Positions 1 to 7,600 of a stretch of DNA of 11,260 bases are shown piece after piece. The notes beneath the pieces were generated by a model, which was given only the letters and a program-made list of their open reading frames with translations, ran no database searches and was not told the origin of the DNA. The stretch covers positions 1 through 11,260 of the forward strand of contig SCUR01000602.1 of the NCBI GenBank assembly GCA_004297235.1. Reading direction: 5' to 3'. The first letter of the stretch is position 1. The number at the start of each line of letters is the position of its first letter. The stretch comes from Candidatus Manganitrophaceae bacterium. Lineage in GTDB: Bacteria > Nitrospirota > Nitrospiria > SBBL01 > Manganitrophaceae. Position numbers and translations under genes: made by a program.

Positions 1-1205
1 TCGGTCTTGCCGGGGGTGCAGGAGACCTCTTCGATTTGCGATTTGGAAAAGGGCATCAGCCACTGAAGCCGCTCCAATATCCCCTTCCGCAGCGTTTCGA
101 TTCGATCGTCCGTGATTTCGACGCCCGGGCGGAAAAATGCCGTCACCACCAGCCCCCGAACCCCGGCGGCGAATCCCTCTTCCTCCTCGGGAAGGCTGAG
201 ACGAAGGACCAACAGGTCTTGGACATCGGCCGGAATCGGTTCCCCCCAGGTCATCAGAAGACTCTCTTTCATCGGGGCGGGGATCGACTCGCTGCGCAAG
301 GTAAAGTAGAAGTGAAAAACGGAGCCTGATGAAGGCTGTGTCATCAGGAGGTATTTTCCGGAGATCCGTGTTCCATCTTCGAGGACCATCTCGTCGACCC
401 GCTTCCCTTTCGTTTCGATCTGGGTGATCATCTTATCTTGAATCACCTGCCCCCCCCATCCCTTGATAAGCTTGATGAAAAAGGAAACCAGCGTGGAAGC
501 CCCTCCGATCATCCGAATTCCCCCCTTGGACAAGCTCCAGATCAGCAGGATGAGATCATAGGTCGAGATTTCGGCGAGCGGCTTCCGGAAGGCGAAAAGA
601 GATTGGAGATCGAGGTACTCCAGAAATTCATCATCGAACGTAAAGGGAGCCAGAAACTCCGTCGCACTCTTCCTTTTATAACTTTGGACCGCCCTCTGAA
701 AATCGAACTTCTGCTTCCAAGCGTTCAGCCGGTCGGCCAGTCCATGAATCTCCACCTGGGAAAACCGGCCCAGATAAGGGGAGAGGACCTGCGTCTCTTT
801 CTCGATCTCCTGAAAAAAAGATTTTATTTTCTGGAGCTGGCTGCCGAATTCCCGCTTGAGCTCGTCGAGGTATTCTTCGTTTTGAGAAGAGAGGTCGATG
901 CGATGCTGGGATTGGACGATTTGAAGAAAGGGTAGGACCCGCTTGAAGAGGAACCCCTCCTTTCTCAAGTTGGGGATCGGGAGGAGAAGGTCGGAGAAGA
1001 AGCCTTCCATCGCCCCCCCTTCTTCAAAGCCGAGATAGAGGAGCGGGCCCTGCGCAAATCGAAAAAGAGAAGAGGGGATCTTCCTTTCGGGCCCGGTCAG
1101 GAAGAGAACCGGCCGTCCCCGCTTTGCCAATGCAGCGGCCGCCGCCAGCGACGTCAGGCCGGCGCCCACAAACACGGCATCATACTTTTTCCGCTCCGTC
1201 GTCAT
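1..1205 (-). CDS. Phytoene desaturase-like FAD-dependent oxidoreductase (partial, C-terminus off left edge)
   Basis: The reading frame is open from an ATG at 1205 to the window edge, giving 401 codons without a stop. Residues 8-35 form a Rossmann dinucleotide-binding start: a beta strand (YDAVFVGAG), the GxGxxx turn GAGLTSLAA and a second strand VLFLTG. Further on, a segment with SKGGIRMIGGASTLVSFF, then GWGGQVIQDKMITQIE and VLEDGTRISGKYLLMT, matches the usual phytoene dehydrogenase/amine-oxidase pattern (glycine-rich loop, 'GG.v' strand, 'dG..i.ad' strand). An acidic/basic helical stretch around residues 85-130 looks like an insertion. The start ATG overlaps the ndk stop codon (TAATG), so translation is probably coupled to ndk. 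The substrate is unknown: a carotenoid enzyme is possible, but no other carotenoid gene is visible. The FAD fold is well supported and the exact reaction is not. Confidence 0.8.
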   Translation of the reverse strand, partial: MTTERKKYDAVFVGAGLTSLAAAAALAKRGRPVLFLTGPERKIPSSLFRFAQGPLLYLGFEEGGAMEGFFSDLLLPIPNLRKEGFLFKRVLPFLQIVQSQHRIDLSSQNEEYLDELKREFGSQLQKIKSFFQEIEKETQVLSPYLGRFSQVEIHGLADRLNAWKQKFDFQRAVQSYKRKSATEFLAPFTFDDEFLEYLDLQSLFAFRKPLAEISTYDLILLIWSLSKGGIRMIGGASTLVSFFIKLIKGWGGQVIQDKMITQIETKGKRVDEMVLEDGTRISGKYLLMTQPSSGSVFHFYFTLRSESIPAPMKESLLMTWGEPIPADVQDLLVLRLSLPEEEEGFAAGVRGLVVTAFFRPGVEITDDRIETLRKGILERLQWLMPFSKSQIEEVSCTPGKT

Positions 1206-1624
1206 TAACGAACGAGATCAAGTTGGCTAAAGAAAAACGGAATCTCAAAAGCGGCCGACGCGGGGGAGTCGGAGCCGTGGACGGCATTGGCCTCGATGCT
1301 GTCGGCCAAGTCGGCCCGGATCGTTCCTTTGTCCGCCTTCTTCGGATCGGTCGCCCCCATCAGGGCCCGATTTTTGGCGATGGCTCCCTCTCCCTCCAGC
1401 ACCATAATCACCACCGGCCCGGAAGTCATAAAGGTGGCCAAGCTGTTAAAGAAGGGGCGCTCCCGATGAACGTAATAAAACCCCTCCGCCTCCTTCTTGG
1501 TCAGATGGCGCATCTGGATTCCGACAATTTTCAGTCCGGCCTGTTCGAACCGCCGGATGATGTCCCCAATCACATTTTTCGATACCGCATCAGGTTTGAT
1601 AATAGAAAGTGTTCGCTCGATCAC
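1205..1624 (-). CDS. ndk: Nucleoside diphosphate kinase
   Basis: The enzyme transfers the gamma-phosphate of ATP to other (d)NDPs through a phospho-histidine, balancing nucleotide pools in the cytosol. From the GTG at 1624 the protein is 139 residues, the normal length for bacterial Ndk. It begins with the family signature ERTLSIIKPDAV, carries the nucleotide-binding segment around GATDPKKADKGTIRADLADS (residues 90-109) and has the active-site motif NAVHGSDS with catalytic His116. The frame is open further upstream, to an ATG at 1735, but those extra residues resemble no Ndk and lie inside the preceding gene. The GTG has an AAGGAGG site four bases upstream and a promoter 43 bases or more upstream, which fixes the start. 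The downstream oxidoreductase overlaps its stop codon by one base. Confidence 0.97.
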   Translation of the reverse strand: MIERTLSIIKPDAVSKNVIGDIIRRFEQAGLKIVGIQMRHLTKKEAEGFYYVHRERPFFNSLATFMTSGPVVIMVLEGEGAIAKNRALMGATDPKKADKGTIRADLADSIEANAVHGSDSPASAAFEIPFFFSQLDLVR

Positions 1625-1628
1625 TCTG

Positions 1629-1635
1629 CCTCCTT
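1629..1635 (-). promoter_or_regulatory. Shine-Dalgarno site deciding the GTG start of ndk
   Basis: The minus strand reads AAGGAGG, then CAGA, then GTG. The match to the 16S anti-Shine-Dalgarno is nearly perfect, with a four-base spacer. It supports a GTG start at 1624 over the ATG at 1735. Confidence 0.85.
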
Positions 1636-1666
1636 GTCCTCGGACATCCTCAACAAATCGCTGCAA

Positions 1667-1695
1667 AAGATAACCGAAACGCCGCGGTAAGTCAA
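1667..1695 (-). promoter_or_regulatory. Sigma70-type promoter of ndk, overlapping the upstream stop codon
   Basis: On the minus strand a -35 box TTGACT (1690-1695, 5/6 to consensus) and a -10 box TATCTT (1667-1672, 4/6) are separated by exactly 17 bases. The predicted transcript start near 1660 leaves a leader of about 36 bases before the GTG at 1624. The TGA stop of the upstream Cys/His-rich gene (1692-1694) lies inside the -35 box. The prediction rests on sequence only. Confidence 0.6.
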
Positions 1696-2969
1696 TCCCC
1701 GGAGGGGCCGGAAAGACGCTCTGGCCGCCCTCCATCGCCGACTTGCGCCGGCAACGTCGAATCGGAAAACATCGGCTTCATCACCGGGTTATCGACTTGG
1801 TAGTAGAATCGCCGGTGTTGGTCTTCGCAGATCCCCTTCAACCGCGCATCGGTCAGGTAGGCGCACGACCTCGCCAGCTTTTCTTTCAATCGATGGTCTT
1901 TTTTGACGAAAGCAAGACCGCTGACGCAGAGCGCCCGGTCGGCCGGATCGCCGCCCCCGCAAACCCGATTGATCTCCTCCGGCTGCAACGCCACGTAGGC
2001 GCGGCTGATGTAGCCGACGGTATAAAAACACCCTCCCCGGCGCTTTCCATCGAGGGTGGCGCATTGCCGGCCCAAGTGATCGATATCGTCCGGGCCGCGC
2101 GCCGGATCGAGAAGAAAGCGAAGACAGGAGCTGATAAATTCGCTGTTTTGGATGCAGAAGCGAAGGGCGATCTCCCGCTTGGCCGCCGTGGTCAATCCAT
2201 CGCGATAGATTTTCCGCTCCAGCATCGGGCGCAGTTCCATGAAAATCCCGCTCTCGCAGTAGTAGCGCCGCTCCTCGTCCTGAAAGAGCGCGCAATATTC
2301 GCGCGCCTCGGAAAGGTTCTTCGATAAAGAGGCAAACCCGTGGCCGACCGCGTGCGCGCAATTGCCGACGAAGAAATCTTGAACGGCCTTGGAACCCTCC
2401 CCGCAGAGCGAGAGGACCTCGCGCCGGAGGCGCCGCTTCGCCCGCTCCTCTCCCCGGCCGTTCTCCAGCGGGGAGACCTCGTCGAGGAGAGGAGCCTCTT
2501 CTTTTTTAGTGATCACCGAAGAGAAATACCGCTTCATCGCGCCGTGGACGCAGGCATACGTGCAGGCATCCCCGCAGAGCATCATCGACGTTTTCAGACT
2601 TTCGGTTCGCTCGACCAAAACTTCGCCGAGCGCATGCAGCACCCCGTGACAGGAACGATCCCGCCCTTCCATATAATCGATGATCCGCTTCACGCCGAGA
2701 TGATCGAGGAAGTTGTTAAAGAGAAGCGCCGGCTCTTCTCGGCGATCGACCGCCGCCGCAAAATCTTTCAACCGGCGGTCGAGCGCCGCGCCGGTCAAAC
2801 TGCCGCGCCAAAGAGGATCAGACTCACGCTCCTCAATTCCCTTTAGAGGAATCTTCTCTCCGCTCGCCGAAGCCCCCTTGAGAGGGCCGATGACCATCAG
2901 CGGGACCAACAGCATCCCCGCCGACAACGCAAAAAGAATTCTCCTCGCCCTCGTTCGTAACCGATCCAT
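1692..2969 (-). CDS. Exported Cys/His-rich protein of unknown function
   Basis: I do not recognise the family. The preferred start is the ATG at 2969 (425 residues), with GAGG five bases upstream. An adjacent in-frame ATG at 2972 is possible. A longer start at 2999 has no ribosome site and lies only about 8 bases from the predicted transcript start. Residues 1-35 form a signal peptide: RTRARR, a hydrophobic stretch at 11-30, and a likely cleavage after ASA at 33-35. The mature part has 16 cysteines, at 107, 132, 136, 140, 189, 204, 226, 238, 272, 282, 303, 314, 337, 348, 369 and 381. Three Cys-His motifs stand in the first half: SCHGVLHALG, ACVHGAM and NCAHAVGHGF. The second half repeats a Cys-(9 to 11)-Cys unit five times, which suggests disulfide-pinned helical hairpins. 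No CxxCH haem motif is present. A periplasmic scaffold or metal/cofactor-binding role is inference. Gene reality is strongly supported by its promoter, signal peptide and cysteine pattern. Confidence 0.8.
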   Translation of the reverse strand: MDRLRTRARRILFALSAGMLLVPLMVIGPLKGASASGEKIPLKGIEERESDPLWRGSLTGAALDRRLKDFAAAVDRREEPALLFNNFLDHLGVKRIIDYMEGRDRSCHGVLHALGEVLVERTESLKTSMMLCGDACTYACVHGAMKRYFSSVITKKEEAPLLDEVSPLENGRGEERAKRRLRREVLSLCGEGSKAVQDFFVGNCAHAVGHGFASLSKNLSEAREYCALFQDEERRYYCESGIFMELRPMLERKIYRDGLTTAAKREIALRFCIQNSEFISSCLRFLLDPARGPDDIDHLGRQCATLDGKRRGGCFYTVGYISRAYVALQPEEINRVCGGGDPADRALCVSGLAFVKKDHRLKEKLARSCAYLTDARLKGICEDQHRRFYYQVDNPVMKPMFSDSTLPAQVGDGGRPERLSGPSGD

Positions 2970-3001
2970 CATCGCCTCATTTCTCCAGACGCAACCCATA
3001 T

Positions 3002-3029
3002 CGATCGGCGCCCACTTTAACGATCGGCG
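3002..3029. repeat. 9-bp direct repeat flanking the -10 box, possible operator
   Basis: CGATCGGCG occurs at 3002-3010 and again at 3021-3029, 19 bases apart start to start. The two copies flank the -10 box (3014-3019) of the leftward promoter, a typical place for a repressor. GATCG-rich words are common in this DNA, so chance is a real alternative. Confidence 0.3.
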
Positions 3030-3042
3030 TCGCCCTTGTCAA
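3014..3042 (-). promoter_or_regulatory. Sigma70-type promoter of the Cys/His-rich gene
   Basis: On the minus strand a perfect -35 box TTGACA (3037-3042) is followed after 17 bases by the -10 box TAAAGT (3014-3019, 4/6). Transcription would start near 3007, giving a leader of about 38 bases to the ATG at 2969. The promoter is arranged divergently with the lipM promoter, the two -35 boxes being about 50 bases apart. Confidence 0.7.
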
Positions 3043-3091
3043 ACGGAATTTAAAACGGGCGCATTCGATTCGCGAAGCCGAACCGGCTTTC

Positions 3092-3120
3092 TTGACCTCC
3101 CGCCCCGCTTCCCGTAAGAT
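3092..3120 (+). promoter_or_regulatory. Sigma70-type promoter of lipM
   Basis: A -35 box TTGACC (3092-3097, 5/6) and a -10 box TAAGAT (3115-3120, 4/6) are separated by 17 bases. The transcript would start near 3127, leaving about 28 bases before the GTG start at 3155. An in-frame TTG at 3092 is the -35 box itself, so it should not be taken as the start codon. Confidence 0.65.
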
Positions 3121-3143
3121 CAGCAAAGTGACCTCGCCCGCGC

Positions 3144-3150
3144 AGGAAAG
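3144..3150 (+). promoter_or_regulatory. Shine-Dalgarno site deciding the GTG start of lipM
   Basis: AGGAAAG lies just upstream of the GTG at 3155, with seven bases between the AGGA core and the start codon. Neither the TTG at 3092 nor the GTG at 3128 has a comparable site. Confidence 0.6.
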
Positions 3151-3154
3151 AATC

Positions 3155-3937
3155 GTGAATCCAAAACAACGCTGGAGACTTTTACGCCATCCGCCCAAGC
3201 CGCCGGAGATGAACATGGCGGTGGACGAGGCGATTGCGATCGCCTTCTCGAAAGGCCGGGTTCCTCCGACCCTCCGGCTCTATAGGTGGTCTTTCCCGTC
3301 GGTCTCGATCGGATCGTTTCAACAATGGGAACCGGGATGGGATGACGCCGGGGAAACGCTTCGATTTGTCCGCCGGATCACCGGCGGGCGCGCCCTCTTG
3401 CACGATCGCGAGCTGACCTACTCGGTCGTCGCCGGCACGCGGGACCCTCTCTTCGCCGGGGGGATTAAGGAAACGTTTTATGCCATCGCGGAAGGTTTTT
3501 TAGCGGGGCTGACGCGGCTGGGGGTCGACGCCGAGATTTACGCGCCGCCGCGATCGCACCGGATCGGGCGGGCTCAAAGCCCCCTCTGCTTCGCATCGAC
3601 CTCCTGGTATGAAATCACGGCGCAGGGAAAGAAGCTGATCGGAAGCGCCCAACGGAGATGGGTCAACCACTTCCTTCAGCACGGATCTTTCATTCTCGAA
3701 AAAAGCGCCGCCGCCGGCTTTCCCCTCTCGGAGAATCAGATCGGGCTGGCCGAGATGCTTTCGGCGCTGCCGTCCGGGGAAGAGATCGAGCAGGCGATCG
3801 CGCGCGGATTCGAATCGGCGCTGCCGGTCCGCCTGGAATTGGAATCGCTCACGACGGAAGAGGAAGAGACGGCGGCCCGTCTCGTAAAGGAAAAATATGG
3901 GACCGACGCCTGGAATCGGCGTCGAGAGACGCCGTAA
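3155..3937 (+). CDS. lipM: Octanoyltransferase LipM (lipoate-protein ligase A family)
   Basis: LipM moves an octanoyl group from acyl carrier protein to the lipoyl domain of a target such as GcvH; a radical-SAM lipoyl synthase then makes lipoate. From the GTG at 3155 the protein is 260 residues, a little shorter than the roughly 280 of Bacillus LipM, and a single catalytic domain. The family landmarks appear in order: WRLL near the N-terminus, NMAVDEAIA (residues 20-28), FVRRITGGRALLHDRELTYS (71-90), PLCFASTSWYEI with the candidate acyl-accepting Cys145, GKKLIGSAQ with Lys160, LQHGSFIL, and a C-terminal LVKEKYGTDAWNRR. The CF..(P/T)SWYEI context and the C-terminal KEKY..(.)W ending point to LipM rather than an ATP-using LplA. 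The gene stands alone on the plus strand with its own promoter, and no lipA, gcvH or dehydrogenase gene is nearby. Confidence 0.88.
   Translation: MNPKQRWRLLRHPPKPPEMNMAVDEAIAIAFSKGRVPPTLRLYRWSFPSVSIGSFQQWEPGWDDAGETLRFVRRITGGRALLHDRELTYSVVAGTRDPLFAGGIKETFYAIAEGFLAGLTRLGVDAEIYAPPRSHRIGRAQSPLCFASTSWYEITAQGKKLIGSAQRRWVNHFLQHGSFILEKSAAAGFPLSENQIGLAEMLSALPSGEEIEQAIARGFESALPVRLELESLTTEEEETAARLVKEKYGTDAWNRRRETP
3904..3924. other. Perfect 7-bp hairpin at the end of lipM, possible weak terminator
   Basis: CGACGCC (3904-3910), a seven-base loop and GGCGTCG (3918-3924) form a perfect stem just inside the 3' end of lipM, between the convergent genes. In the plus direction no T-run follows. In the minus direction a short run of five T follows only after an interruption (GTCCCATATTTTT). 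It might end transcripts of the small membrane protein gene, but it is not a canonical terminator. Confidence 0.25.
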
Positions 3938-3985
3938 ATCAGCAGCGATGGGAAGGGCCCTCAGAGAAATTTCGATCTTCGCGGC

Positions 3986-4531
3986 TTATTGTTTTTGCCC
4001 GGCGGCCCCGGAGACCTTGTCCCCCGCACCGATCTCTTGCGGCAAGTTCTCGCAAAAGGACTTATACGCCTCAATGCACTGAAAATCGCCGTTGGGGCAG
4101 ACCTTATCGACCAGCTTGAGCATGCAGTCTTGCGGACCGGTCATATTGGGAGGAGGCTTGCGGATTTGCTTTTTCTCGGGGGAGGGAAGGGAGACGGCCG
4201 CTTCCACCAGGTTCATCCCCTCTTCGGAAAGGGGATCGGCGTTGGCCTTTTGGGTCTCAACCTGGTCTTTCTCATCCGTCCCCTCGCGCTGAAAGACGAT
4301 CGGATAACGGTCCCGGCTTTTCTCCTCTTTTTTGGGGTCGTTCTCGTCCTGGCCGGGGGCGATGAGATCGACATTCAGCGCGGCCTGCCCCCCTCCCCGG
4401 TTGAGGAGAATCAGAAACGGGTTGCCGACCATAAAATACAAGATCATATAATGGACCAGCACCGAGTATAGAAGAATGCGAGGGAGGTCTTCTCGTCCGG
4501 ACTGATGGAAATCGAGCAAACGGAATTTCAT
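3986..4531 (-). CDS. Membrane-anchored small protein, TonB-like N-terminus and four-Cys C-terminal module
   Basis: I do not recognise the family. The 181-residue protein starts at an ATG with AGGAAG four bases upstream and a near-consensus promoter just before that. A short basic/acidic N-terminus leads into one membrane segment at about residues 19-43 (LPRILLYSVLVHYMILYFMV and on), in the style of TonB or similar energy-coupling proteins. A charged, Pro/Glu/Lys-rich linker spans about 58-128. The C-terminal part has Cys136, Cys145, Cys152 and Cys160 (DCMLKLVDKVCPNG, then FQCIEAYKSFCENL), probably two disulfides in the periplasm, and the tail is low-complexity. It lacks a recognisable TonB C-terminal domain. 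It lies downstream of the RND operon on the same strand, 164 bases away, and converges on lipM. Gene reality is well supported; its function is unknown. Confidence 0.7.
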   Translation of the reverse strand: MKFRLLDFHQSGREDLPRILLYSVLVHYMILYFMVGNPFLILLNRGGGQAALNVDLIAPGQDENDPKKEEKSRDRYPIVFQREGTDEKDQVETQKANADPLSEEGMNLVEAAVSLPSPEKKQIRKPPPNMTGPQDCMLKLVDKVCPNGDFQCIEAYKSFCENLPQEIGAGDKVSGAAGQKQ

Positions 4532-4554
4532 CGGGCTTCCTGCGGTTCACCCCC

Positions 4555-4584
4555 ATCATATCAGGCCCGGAGAAATTCTTTCAA
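4555..4584 (-). promoter_or_regulatory. Sigma70-type promoter of the small membrane protein gene
   Basis: On the minus strand the -35 box TTGAAA (4579-4584, 5/6) and the -10 box TATGAT (4555-4560, 5/6) are 18 bases apart. Transcription would start near 4548, leaving a leader of about 17 bases with the AGGAAG ribosome site before the ATG at 4531. This makes the gene a separate transcription unit from the RND operon. Confidence 0.7.
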
Positions 4585-4586
4585 GC

Positions 4587-4674
4587 GGGAAAGCGGGCGC
4601 GCTTCGCCGGAATTTCCCCTCCTGAAATCCGCCGTGGTCCGGCCTCGCTTCGCTCCCGCCGCGACCCGCCGGAC
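4587..4674. other. Imperfect stem-loops in the gap after the RND permease gene
   Basis: Two inverted repeats lie in the 164-base gap. GTCCGGC (4637-4643) pairs with GCCGGAC (4668-4674) across 24 bases. GGGAAA (4587-4592) pairs with TTTCCC (4613-4618), enclosing a 4-bp GGCG/CGCC stem. Neither is followed by a T-run on the minus strand. They could protect or end the efflux mRNA (Rho-dependent at best), or be chance in GC-rich DNA. Confidence 0.25.
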
Positions 4675-4695
4675 AGGCTGATCGGCCGACCCGGC

Positions 4696-7600
4696 TCAGT
4701 TTCTGTCGGCGTGCACCAACCCGTCGACCGTCCGAATCGCCGCCCCGCTCTCTTCCGTCGCCCTCTTTCTGGCGAAGAAAGTATACGCGGTGGGGATGAC
4801 GAAGAGGGTCAGCAAGGTCCCCACCGTCAGCCCCCCCACGACCACCCATCCGATCTGCTGGCGGCTCTCCGCGCCCGCCCCCGTCGCCACCGCCAACGGA
4901 ACGGCGGCGAGCACCGCGGTGATGGAGGTCATCAGGATCGGGCGCAGCCGGAGGACCGAGGCTTCCACGACCGCCTCCCGAAGGTCTTTCCCCTGCTCCT
5001 GGATTTGATTGGCGAACTCGACGATGAGAATCCCGTTCTTGGTGACGAGACCGACCAGCATCACCATCCCGATCTGGCTGTAGACATTGAGCGTCCCGCC
5101 GGTGAGCCGAAGCGAGAGGAGCGCTCCGGTCACCGCCAGCGGCACCGAGAGCATGATGATGAACGGATCAATGAAGCTCTCGAACTGGGCCGCCAGAACC
5201 AGGTAGATGAAGACCAGCGCCAGGACGAAGGCAAAGTAGAGGCTGGCGCCGGCCTCTTTGAATTCGCGCGACTGTCCGTCGAAGTCGATCTTCGCCGTCG
5301 CCGGAAGGATCTCCGCCGACGATTTTTCCAGAAAGGTGAGCGCCTCGCCGAGCGAGTAGCTCGGCGCCAGGTTCGCCGAGATCGTCGCGGAGCGGAGACG
5401 GTTGAAGTGATTGAGCTCTTTGGGGGCGACCCCTTCTTTCACCTGAACCAAGTTCGAAAGCTGCACCAGCTGCCCGTTTTTCCCGCGGACGAAGATCGAG
5501 GTGAGATCGGCCGGGTTGGTCCGGTCCTTGTCGGCCAGCTTCACGATGACATCGTATTGCTCTCCCTGCTCCTTGTAGCGGGTCACCTGCAGCCCGCCGA
5601 GAAGCGTCTGAAGGGTGCGGCCGATGTCGTCGATCCCCGCGCCGACGTCGGCCGCCTTGTCGCGATTGATCGTGACATCCAATTGCGGCTTATTCAGCTT
5701 CAGATCGCTGTCGATGTTGGCCAGGCCCGGATTGGCGCGCATCTTCGCCATCAGCTTATCGGTGATCGTCTGAAGCTCTTCGTACGAATTCGCCTCCACG
5801 ACCAGCTGCACCGGCGGGTTCCGGAAGTTCTGCCCGAGAGAGGGAGGATTGATCGGGAAGGCCAGCACCCCCGGAAGCCCGAACATCTTCGGTCCCAACA
5901 GCGCGGCGACCTCCTGCTGCTTCCGGGTCCGCTCTTCCCACGGCTTGAGGCTCAGAAACGAGAGGGCGGTGTTCACCGGGTTCGGCCGCTCCAGACCGGG
6001 AGCGATGACCATGAAGTAGGTATTAATCTCAGGAATCGTGGAATAAAAATCTTCCACCTGCCGGGCGTAGCCGTCGGTATAGGCCATCGTCGATCCCTCG
6101 GGGGCGAGCAAAATGCCGATGATCGTCCCCCGATCCTCCAACGGCGCCAGCTCCGATTTGAGCGCGGCGAAGAGAAATACGCTCGCCCCGGCCGCCGCCG
6201 CCCCCAGGAGGACCACCAGCCACCGGGCGCGCAGCGAGCCGACCAACATCCGCCGATAGCCGTTGTTCATCGCTTCGAACCAGCGCTCGGTGACGGCGTA
6301 GAACCGGCTGTGTTTTGTCTGATGCTTGAGAATCCGCCCCGACATCATCGGAGTGAGGGTCAGGGCGACGAAACCCGACACCATCACCGCCCCCGCCACC
6401 GTCAGGGCGAACTCGATGAAAAGCCGGCCGGTCGTTCCGGTGATAAAGGCGAGGGGAACGAAGACCGCCGCCAGCGTCACCGTCATCGCGATCACGGCGA
6501 AGGCGATCTCTTTGCTCCCTTCCAGAGCCGCCTGAAGGCGCGGCATCCCCCCCTCGATCCGGCGGTAGATGTTCTCCATCATCACGATGGCGTCGTCGAC
6601 CACGAGTCCGATCGCCAGCACCAGCGCCAGCAGGGTCAGAATGTTGATCGAGAACCCCATCGCATACATGAAGATGAATCCGCCGATGAGCGACACCGGG
6701 ATGGTGACGAACGGGATCAACGTCGCCCGGAACGACCGGAGAAAAACAAAGATCACCAAGACCACCAGGATCAGCGCTTCCGCGATCGAGTGGTAGACCG
6801 CCTTGATCGACTTGTCGATGAAGACCGACGTATCGAAAGCCACCTGCAGCTTCATCCCCTCCGGGAGTCCCCCGCTGATCTTCGGCAGCTCCGCCTTGAC
6901 CGCCTCGGCCACTTCCAGCGTATTGGCCGTGGCTTGTTTGACGATGCCGAGGCCGACCGCCGGCTTGCCGTTGACCCGGACCGCGTTCCGATCGTCTTGC
7001 GAGCCGACCTCCGCATAGCCGACGTCGCTGAGCCGGACCGGATAACCGTTGACCTCCCGCAAAACGAGCCGGTTGAACTCGTCCGGCGTTTTCAAGTCGG
7101 TCTGGGTCAAGACGGTGAATTCGCGGAACCGGCTTTCGATCCGGCCCGACGGCACATCGACGTTCTGGGCGCGAAGCGCGTTCTCGACGTCCCGCGGGGT
7201 CATTTGAAACGCCGCCAGCCGGTCCCGGTCGAGCCAGATCCGCATGGCGTAGCGCCGCTCGCCGCCGATGATCACCGTCGCCACGCCCGGAAGGGTCTGA
7301 AGGCGGTCTTTCACGAAGCGGTCGGCATAGTCGGTGATCTCCAGCGGGTTGTGGCGATCGCTGGAGAAGGCGAGCCAGACCACCGCCTGGGCATCGGCCT
7401 CGATCTTCTGAACGATCGACTCCAGCGCCTCCTGCGGAATCGTCGCCCGTCCCCGGGCCACCCGGTCGCGGACGTCGTTCGCCGCCGCATCGGGATCGCG
7501 GTTGAGGACGAACTCGATCGTGATTTGGCTCACCTCTTCCCGGCTGATCGACTTCATCACCTTGATCCCCTCGATCCCGGAGAGGGCGCTCTCGATCGGC

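Noticed and set aside
438..935. Plus-strand open frame of 165 codons
   Set aside because: It lies opposite the continuous FAD oxidoreductase frame, and its product has shadow-like composition.
1743..2327. Open frames on both strands inside the Cys/His-rich gene (for example plus 1743-2327, minus 1789-2361)
   Set aside because: The Cys-rich frame has a promoter, signal peptide and regular Cys pattern; the others are Arg/Ala-rich shadows.
1692..2999. Longer start at 2999 for the Cys/His-rich protein
   Set aside because: No ribosome site precedes it and it is about 8 bases from the predicted transcript start; the ATG at 2969 has GAGG at five bases.
2977..3216. Minus-strand open frame of 79 codons across the lipM start
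   Set aside because: It covers both divergent promoters and the lipM N-terminus, and its sequence has no recognisable features.
4556..4849. Minus-strand open frame of 97 codons overlapping the RND 3' end
   Set aside because: It overlaps the RND coding end, the downstream gap and the promoter of the next gene; its composition is Gly/Arg-rich with no ribosome site seen.
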